In this document: positions 13,179 to 17,683 of the stretch, piece by piece
How positions within the stretch are numbered: the stretch's first letter is position 1
How the letters are laid out: each line of letters opens with the position of its first letter
NCBI GenBank assembly: GCA_948875265.1
Contig: CAQRYF010000036.1
Coordinates: 1-17,683 of the forward strand
From: an uncultured Clostridia bacterium
Lineage (GTDB): Bacteria; Bacillota; Clostridia; TANB77; CAG-508
Direction: 5' to 3'
Length of the DNA: 17,683 nucleotides
The notes under the pieces: generated by a model
Seen by the model: only the letters and a program-made list of their open reading frames with translations
Database searches by the model: none
What the model was told of the DNA's origin: nothing
Translations under genes and position numbers: made by a program

Positions 13179-13382
13179 TTGACATTTAGAGAGATTGAAA
13201 AATTACTTTTAAAAGATGGTTGGTATAAATATAAAGTTGTTGGTTCGCATTATCAATATAAACATGATACAAAACCAGGAAAGATAACAATACCAAAACA
13301 TTGTAGAGATTTAAAGAAAGGTACATTGAATTCAATATTAAAGCAAGCAAATTTAAAAGAATTTAATGAAAGAAAGGTGTAA
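13179..13382 (+). CDS. hicA: HicA toxin (locus 2)
   Basis: The 67-residue protein carries FREIEKLLLKDGWY, the active-site region GSHYQYKHDTKPG (H24), ITIPKH and GTLNSILKQANL, all typical of HicA mRNA interferases. It starts with TTG at 13179, seven bases after AGAAGG, matching the usual MTVREV-like beginning of the family. Weak TTG initiation here parallels the ATT start at locus 1, so both toxins appear to be translated from poor start codons. hicB begins three bases after the stop, with its ribosome binding site inside the hicA end, so translation of the two is coupled. The HicA subtype differs from locus 1. Confidence 0.9.
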   Translation: MTFREIEKLLLKDGWYKYKVVGSHYQYKHDTKPGKITIPKHCRDLKKGTLNSILKQANLKEFNERKV

Positions 13383-13385
13383 ATT

Positions 13386-13796
13386 ATGAAATTAGTTTAT
13401 CCAGCATGTTTTTATGAAGAAAAAGAAGGTGGATATAGTGTGGAAATTCCAGATTTATTAGGTTGTTGTACTCAAGCAGATACATTGGAAGAGGCGATAG
13501 AAATGGCCGAAGATGCGGCTTTAGGATGGATTTTAACATCTATTGAAAATGAAGAAGAAATACCAAATCCTTCTAAAATACAAGAAGTAAAATTGGAAAG
13601 AGAAAATGGATTTGTAACTTTACTTTTATTAGATATAGATCAGTATACTGAAAAATATGGAACTAAAAAATCTGTAAAGAAAACATTAACTATACCAGAA
13701 TGGTTAAATAAAAGAGCTGAGAAAATAGGAGTGAATTTTTCGAAGACATTGCAAGAGGCTTTATTAAATAAAATAGTAAATTTCAGAAAAAAATAA
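13386..13796 (+). CDS. hicB: HicB antitoxin with C-terminal ribbon-helix-helix domain (locus 2)
   Basis: The 136-residue product has the HicB N-terminal fold (LVYPACFYEEKEGGYSVEIP, then CTQADTLEEAIEMAEDA). It ends in a ribbon-helix-helix domain (KKSVKKTLTIPEWLNKRAEK, then VNFSKTLQEALLNK). It should bind HicA and the TACGTAGTA repeats upstream. It follows hicA by three bases with AAAGGTG as ribosome binding site. The C-terminal half matches the HicB of locus 1 closely (SVKKTLTIP is identical), while the middle is more divergent. No clear terminator separates it from thyA, which has its own promoter. Confidence 0.93.
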   Translation: MKLVYPACFYEEKEGGYSVEIPDLLGCCTQADTLEEAIEMAEDAALGWILTSIENEEEIPNPSKIQEVKLERENGFVTLLLLDIDQYTEKYGTKKSVKKTLTIPEWLNKRAEKIGVNFSKTLQEALLNKIVNFRKK

Positions 13797-13808
13797 ACTA
13801 TATTATTC

Positions 13809-13837
13809 TTTACAATAAAAAAGTGTTATGATATACT
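13809..13837 (+). promoter_or_regulatory. thyA-folA promoter
   Basis: TTTACA (13809-13814) and TATACT (13832-13837) have a 17-base spacer, and the thyA ATG is 25 bases after the -10. Confidence 0.65.
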
Positions 13838-13862
13838 TTGAAAAAATGAGAGGTGATAAATT

Positions 13863-14720
13863 ATGACACAAGCTGACAAACATTTTATAGAAACATGTAA
13901 AGAAATAATAGAAAATGGATATTCTTCAGAAGGAACAAATGTAAGAACAAGATGGGAGGATGGAGCAGAAGCGAATTATATATCAATAGTAGGGGTTACT
14001 AATAAATATGATGTAGGAAAAGAATTTCCAATGATTACTTTAAGAAATAATAGTAAGACTGTAATGAGATCAATAGATGAAGTTTTGTGGATTTGGCAGA
14101 AAAAATCTAATAATATAAAAGACCTAAATTCACATATATGGGACCAATGGGCAGATGAAAATGGTTCAATAGGAAAAGCTTATGGTTATCAAATGGGTAA
14201 AAAATATCAATTTAAAACAAAACAAGGAGTTCAAGAAATGGATCAAGTTGATTTTGTTTTATACTTATTACAAAATGACCAATCAAGCCGTAGAATAATG
14301 ACAAATATATTTAATCACGAAGAGTTAAAAGATATGGCATTAGAACCATGTGTATATGGAACTCAATGGTTAGTTAAACAAGGAAAATTACATTTGATTT
14401 TAAATCAACGTTCACAAGATATGTTAGCTGCAAATGGATGGAATGTTATGCAATATGCAGCATTGCAGTGTATGTTTGCACAAATATCAGGATTAGAAGT
14501 AGGAACACTAACACATAATATAGGAGATTGTCATATATATGATAGGCATATTCCATTAGTAAAAAAATTAATAGAAGCTAAAAGTATGGATGTTTGTCCT
14601 AAATTAGTGATAAATAATCCAACAAAAGATTTCTATGAGTTCAAAGTAGAAGATTTTGAAATACAAGGATATGATTATAATAAAGAGATAAATTTAGGAA
14701 AAATTCCAGTAGCAGAATAA
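13863..14720 (+). CDS. thyA: thymidylate synthase
   Basis: The 285-residue enzyme methylates dUMP to dTMP using methylene-tetrahydrofolate and yields dihydrofolate. It is of the Bacillus subtilis ThyA type. The nucleophile C163 is in LEPCVYGTQWLV, the phosphate-binding SSRR is at 141-144, and N194 is in NGWNVMQYA. THNIGDCHIYDRH binds the nucleotide, and LWIWQKKSN and HIWDQWADENGSIGKAYGYQ are the expected N-terminal motifs. RBS GAGAGGTG. folA follows 19 bases later, with no terminator between. This makes a sensible unit because folA recycles the dihydrofolate produced here. Confidence 0.96.
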   Translation: MTQADKHFIETCKEIIENGYSSEGTNVRTRWEDGAEANYISIVGVTNKYDVGKEFPMITLRNNSKTVMRSIDEVLWIWQKKSNNIKDLNSHIWDQWADENGSIGKAYGYQMGKKYQFKTKQGVQEMDQVDFVLYLLQNDQSSRRIMTNIFNHEELKDMALEPCVYGTQWLVKQGKLHLILNQRSQDMLAANGWNVMQYAALQCMFAQISGLEVGTLTHNIGDCHIYDRHIPLVKKLIEAKSMDVCPKLVINNPTKDFYEFKVEDFEIQGYDYNKEINLGKIPVAE

Positions 14721-14739
14721 GAAATAAGGAGTAAGAAAG

Positions 14740-15228
14740 ATGTTAAGTTTAATAGTAGCAAAAGCAAAAAATAATATAATAGGAAAAGATAATAAATTAA
14801 TTTGGCATTTGCCAGAAGATTTAAAGCATTTTAAAGAAATAACAACAGGCCATACAATAATAATGGGAAGAAAAACTTTTGAATCTCTAGGAAGAGTATT
14901 ACCAAATAGAAAACACATAATATTTAGTCAAAATCCTGATTTTAAGGTTAATGATGAAAATGTAGAAGTTGTACACTCTTTATTACAAATTCAAGATTTA
15001 ATTGAAGGAGAAGAAGAGGCATTTGTAATTGGAGGAGCAATGATATATAATTTCTTAATGCCATATGTTAAAAAAATGTATGTAACACAAATAGATAAAG
15101 AATTTGAAGGAGATGCGTTTTTTCCAAAAATAAATGAAGAAGAATGGCAAGTAATTGATACACAAAAAGGGATACAAGATGAAAATAATAATTTAGATTA
15201 TCAATTTATTACATATAAAAGAAAATAA
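14740..15228 (+). CDS. folA: dihydrofolate reductase
   Basis: The 162-residue enzyme reduces dihydrofolate to tetrahydrofolate with NADPH. The substrate pocket is visible as W22, P25, E26 and D27 in LIWHLPEDLKHFK, where D27 is the usual catalytic acid. The NADPH-binding MGRKTFESLGRVLPNR (about 42-57) and the conserved FVIGGAMIYNFLMPY (about 95-109) follow. The length matches bacterial FolA. AAGGAG precedes the ATG. It is translated from the thyA transcript and ends at a clear terminator. Confidence 0.96.
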   Translation: MLSLIVAKAKNNIIGKDNKLIWHLPEDLKHFKEITTGHTIIMGRKTFESLGRVLPNRKHIIFSQNPDFKVNDENVEVVHSLLQIQDLIEGEEEAFVIGGAMIYNFLMPYVKKMYVTQIDKEFEGDAFFPKINEEEWQVIDTQKGIQDENNNLDYQFITYKRK

Positions 15229-15240
15229 TAAATTTAAAAT

Positions 15241-15273
15241 AGAGAATGTATATTTTACATTCTTTTATTTTTT
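15241..15273 (+). terminator. thyA-folA terminator
   Basis: GAATGTA (15244-15250) pairs with TACATTC (15256-15262) with three extra base pairs outside and a 5-nt loop, followed by TTTTATTTTTT. Confidence 0.8.
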
Positions 15274-15300
15274 GCAAAAAACATTGAAATATGTTATAAT
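15272..15300 (+). promoter_or_regulatory. promoter of the cell-wall hydrolase gene
   Basis: TTGCAA (15272-15277) and TATAAT (15295-15300) are separated by 17 bases with TGT before the -10. This is a near-ideal vegetative promoter, not a recognisable sporulation sigma site. Confidence 0.75.
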
Positions 15301-15363
15301 ACAATTCTGTGAACATTAGAAAAAACTAAAAACTTTTTAAATAAAGTTTGAAGGAGGATTATT

Positions 15364-16074
15364 ATGAGAAGATTATTTAACAATTGTCCAAACAAGAGGC
15401 GGCAACGATGTGGAGACTGTATAATGTTAAATCATTGTATAGCTAAAAAGGTGAAACGGAAAACTAGAAGATTTCCACGAAATATGAATATTAACAGAAT
15501 ATTCATATTGTTTCTAATCATTGTTTGTGTTATTATACTATTTGGAATGATAGTTCGAATAAATAGTAGAGTAGCAATTATAGATATAGAGGTAGAAACA
15601 CAAATAGTAAAAAAGCAAAAAGGAATACTTTCTCCAGAGTTTGCAAGTGAAGAATATTATTATTTTGTGAGTGATTATGATAGAAAGCTAATCGAAAAGC
15701 TTGTATATCGGGAAGCAAGAGGAGAGATGCTAAAAGGAAAGGTTGCAGTTGCAGCAGTTGTTTTAAATAGATATTCATCAAATGATGAAATATTTGATAG
15801 AACATCTATAGAAAATGTTATAAAACAAGAAGGTCAATTTGCAGATATTTCTAACGTAAGTCAGAAAATGTTAAATGAGTGTCCATCCTGTAAAGAAGCT
15901 GTAGACTTAGCTTTAAGAGGTTGGGATCCAACAAGAGAAAAATTTCCTGAAGGTGCAAAATATTTCTATGAGCCAAATCTTGTGAGTGGGCAAGAAAGAA
16001 TAATAAGAGAAGGAATCATTGTATTGAAAATAGGTAATCACTGTTTTCATAATGATTTCAATATTAATAATTAA
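15364..16074 (+). CDS. SleB-like cell-wall hydrolase with N-terminal Cys motif
   Basis: The 236-residue protein has an unusual basic N-terminus with C8, C16, C19 and C25 (CPNK, then CGDC, then NHC). One transmembrane helix follows (about 44-65), then a SleB/Hydrolase_2 domain (about 103-230). The catalytic-type glutamate is E117 in LVYREARGE, followed by GKVAVAAVVLNRY and QEGQFADI. SleB-type enzymes cleave peptidoglycan, including spore cortex. This one lacks the cortex-binding domain and is anchored, with the hydrolase outside. AAGGAGG lies five bases before the ATG. An internal ATG at 15484 would remove the Cys region but has no good ribosome binding site. Confidence 0.85.
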   Translation: MRRLFNNCPNKRRQRCGDCIMLNHCIAKKVKRKTRRFPRNMNINRIFILFLIIVCVIILFGMIVRINSRVAIIDIEVETQIVKKQKGILSPEFASEEYYYFVSDYDRKLIEKLVYREARGEMLKGKVAVAAVVLNRYSSNDEIFDRTSIENVIKQEGQFADISNVSQKMLNECPSCKEAVDLALRGWDPTREKFPEGAKYFYEPNLVSGQERIIREGIIVLKIGNHCFHNDFNINN

Positions 16075-16080
16075 TTCTTT

Positions 16081-16122
16081 AAAAAACATGTACATATATT
16101 ATTATATTGTATATGTTTTTTT
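16081..16122 (+). terminator. terminator after the hydrolase gene
   Basis: AAAAAACATGTACA (16081-16094) pairs with TGTATATGTTTTTT (16108-16121) with one wobble and an AT-rich loop, and ends in a T-run. Confidence 0.75.
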
Positions 16123-16135
16123 ATTTACTTATAAT
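16107..16135 (+). promoter_or_regulatory. candidate promoter of the spore photoproduct lyase gene
   Basis: TTGTAT (16107-16112) and TATAAT (16130-16135) are 17 bases apart, but the -35 lies in the preceding terminator stem. No clear SigG-type site is visible, although splB is SigG-controlled in Bacillus. Confidence 0.35.
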
Positions 16136-16185
16136 AATAAAATTTCTTTTGGTTAAACTAAAAATATCTAAAAGGAGAGATTTAA

Positions 16186-17184
16186 ATGTTTAAACCAAAA
16201 GCTATTTATTTTGAAAAAGATATAATAAACTATCCATTAGGAAAAGAATTAATGGAAAAATATAAAGATATTCCTAAGATAGAGATTGAAAGTCATAATA
16301 ATATAGAAGAAATGAGAAAAAAACAAAATAAAGAATTTCCAGATATGAAAAGAAATTTAATAGTAGGAGTTAGAAAGACACATAAATTTGTAGAAAATCA
16401 TAAAACATCAGATTACCTAGTACCATACACATCATCTGGATGTACTGCTGCATGTATGTATTGTTATTTGGTGTGTAATTATAACAAATGTGCATATTTA
16501 AGGCTATTTGTAAATAGGGAACAAATGCTAGATAAAATAATAAAAATTTCTATAAAGTCTGAAAAAGAGTTAACTTTTGAAATAGGAAGCAATAGTGATT
16601 TGATTTTAGAAAATACAATTACAGGAAACCTAGTATGGACAATTGAGAATTTTAAAAATACAAATAAAGGCTTTTTAACATTTCCAACTAAATTTGATAT
16701 GGTGGATGATATTTTGCCATTAAATCATAAAGGGAAAGTAATAATTAGAATGAGTGTTAATCCAGAAGAGATTATAAACAAAGTAGAATTTGGAACTTCA
16801 AGGTTAAAAGGTAGAATAGATGCAATAAATAAATTAAAAGAAGCAGGGTATAAAATTGGTATTTTAATAGCACCAGTAATTTTGGTAGATAACTGGAAAG
16901 AACTATATTTAAACTTAATACAGAAGCTCAGTGTAGAGTTATCAGAAAAGGTAAAAAAAGATGTGTTTTTTGAAATTATATTTATGACATATAGTTATGT
17001 TCATACAAAAATAAATGAAGAAGCATTTCCAAATGCAATTAACTTATATGATAAAGAAATAATGACTGGAAGAGGTAGAGGGAAATATATGTATAAAAAT
17101 GATGTAAGAAAAGAAGGAGAAGCTTTCTTGAGAGAACAAATGAATAAATATTTTCCAAACAATCCAATTGAATATATTGTATGA
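16186..17184 (+). CDS. splB: spore photoproduct lyase, clostridial type
   Basis: The 332-residue radical SAM enzyme repairs the thymine dimer of UV-damaged spores on germination. The cluster motif is CTAACMYC (C86, C90, C93), followed by YLVCNYNKCAYLRLFVNREQ, FEIGSNSDL, FLTFPTKFDMVDDI and GRGRGKYMYKNDVR. It resembles the clostridial version of the family more than Bacillus SplB. In B. subtilis the hydrogen donor C141 lies in FEASCTSD. Here the matching segment is FEIGSNSD and the aligned residue is Ser (S135). C97 and C102 near the cluster are extra cysteines. AAAGGAG precedes the ATG. It is a single gene, convergent with the ribbon-helix-helix gene. Confidence 0.92.
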   Translation: MFKPKAIYFEKDIINYPLGKELMEKYKDIPKIEIESHNNIEEMRKKQNKEFPDMKRNLIVGVRKTHKFVENHKTSDYLVPYTSSGCTAACMYCYLVCNYNKCAYLRLFVNREQMLDKIIKISIKSEKELTFEIGSNSDLILENTITGNLVWTIENFKNTNKGFLTFPTKFDMVDDILPLNHKGKVIIRMSVNPEEIINKVEFGTSRLKGRIDAINKLKEAGYKIGILIAPVILVDNWKELYLNLIQKLSVELSEKVKKDVFFEIIFMTYSYVHTKINEEAFPNAINLYDKEIMTGRGRGKYMYKNDVRKEGEAFLREQMNKYFPNNPIEYIV

Positions 17185-17221
17185 TAATTAATATATTTAT
17201 TTAAAAAATTGATATAATATT

Positions 17222-17247
17222 TTAAGAGTGTAGAACTACACTCTTAA
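17222..17247. terminator. hairpin between splB and the ribbon-helix-helix gene
   Basis: TTAAGAGTGTA (17222-17232) pairs perfectly with TACACTCTTAA (17237-17247) around a 4-nt loop. It overlaps the end of the minus-strand gene. The T-run is weak on both strands, so termination strength is uncertain. Confidence 0.55.
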
Positions 17248-17448
17248 TTCATTATCATCATAAATATGAATGTTTTTATATTGTTCTAAATCTATTTCAT
17301 TTAAAGAATTTTGAATACAACTAACAATTACATTATTAAAACTCATATCTTCTTTTTTTGCTATTTTTCTTAATGTTTCATTCATGTCTTCAGGTAAACG
17401 AATAGAAATTTTCACATTACTTTTCTTATATTTAGATATTTCAAACAT
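17236..17448 (-). CDS. small ribbon-helix-helix (Arc/CopG-type) protein
   Basis: The 70-residue product has a ribbon-helix-helix domain in NVKISIRLPEDMNETLRKIA and KEDMSFNNVIVSCIQNSLNE (about 10-50), followed by an acidic tail. Proteins of this type bind DNA as dimers and act as antitoxins or repressors. AAAGGAGG precedes the ATG by eight bases on the minus strand. No toxin partner is visible. The gene is divergent from the second pilin-like gene, with 144 bases between starts, so it could regulate that gene or itself. That is inference from position. Confidence 0.8.
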   Translation of the reverse strand: MFEISKYKKSNVKISIRLPEDMNETLRKIAKKEDMSFNNVIVSCIQNSLNEIDLEQYKNIHIYDDNELRV

Positions 17449-17525
17449 ATATGATTGCCTCCTTTAGAATTTTAGATTTTATATATTGTCGCACAAAATA
17501 AACATAAAAATACTAGACAAAAGTA

Positions 17526-17554
17526 TTGCGAAAAATTTAAAATTTATATATAAT
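17526..17554 (+). promoter_or_regulatory. promoter of pilin-like gene 2
   Basis: TTGCGA (17526-17531) and TATAAT (17549-17554) have a 17-base spacer. Sequence from about 17492 onward parallels the region before pilin-like gene 1, including CACAAA, ACATAAAA, GACAAAAGTATTGC and the AAAGGAG ribosome binding site. Confidence 0.65.
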
Positions 17555-17592
17555 AAAATAGAAAAAATACGTAGTACAAAGGAGAAAGAATC

Positions 17593-17683
17593 ATGAACGA
17601 AAAATTATATAAAGAAACACAAAACAAGGGAATTACACTAATAGCACTTGTTATAACAATTTTATTCTCTTATGACGAAAAAT
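17593..17683 (+). CDS. pilin-like gene 2, 5' fragment running off the window
   Basis: The visible 30 codons begin MNEKLYKETQNKGITLIALV. This is nearly the same as pilin-like gene 1 up to VITI, after which the sequence changes abruptly to LFSYDEK instead of continuing the hydrophobic helix. The RBS AAAGGAG is eight bases upstream. The abrupt change could be a genuine recombination junction, a decayed copy, or an assembly artefact at the window end. The prepilin-like cleavage Gly is G13, as in gene 1. The full product cannot be judged. Confidence 0.65.
   Translation, partial: MNEKLYKETQNKGITLIALVITILFSYDEK

Overview
The window is strongly AT-rich and carries spoVM, a SleB-type cell-wall hydrolase, a spore photoproduct lyase, unfused clpP/clpX, and strong AAGGAGG ribosome binding sites. 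Together these point to an endospore-forming Bacillota of class Clostridia, probably an uncultured gut-type lineage. No transposase, integrase, tRNA, rRNA or CRISPR array is visible. The first bases lie inside one repeat (a REPIN-like hairpin) and the last bases lie inside another (a pilin-like 5' module). The window may therefore be a whole contig broken at multicopy repeats.

Layout. 1-690: a REPIN fragment, a 49-residue membrane protein, spoVM (24 aa), then rpmB on the minus strand. 720-4425: divergent tig, then clpP and clpX, forming a proteostasis block. 4480-5870: a secreted SH3b-CAP protein and an amidase-like papain-fold protein. 5870-7640: a pilin-like N-terminus fused to a beta-helix surface protein. 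7650-10440: a two-component system (OmpR-type regulator and a multi-spanning kinase). 10463-11151: a minus-strand hicA-hicB operon whose hicA appears to start with ATT. 11160-13018: an anchored protein of unknown function and a PflA-like radical SAM protein. 13132-13796: a second hicA-hicB operon. 13809-15273: thyA-folA, the dTMP/tetrahydrofolate pair. 15272-17184: the SleB-like hydrolase and the spore photoproduct lyase. 17236-17683: a small ribbon-helix-helix protein, divergent from the start of a second pilin-like gene.

The most unusual content is not protein-coding. Four copies of a long inverted repeat share an invariant 18-nt core (CATTTTAAGACCCGACCC) but have different, self-complementary flanks. 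Two copies lie directly before a ribosome binding site, and the one before clpP fills the predicted leader. A second REP family occurs in opposite orientations about 10 kb apart, and one copy supplies the last codons and stop of the radical SAM gene. The two hicAB operons have similar HicB C-termini but different HicA subtypes, and each has an ACGT-containing repeat between its -35 and -10 boxes. The two pilin-like genes share promoter, leader and first 23 codons, then diverge.
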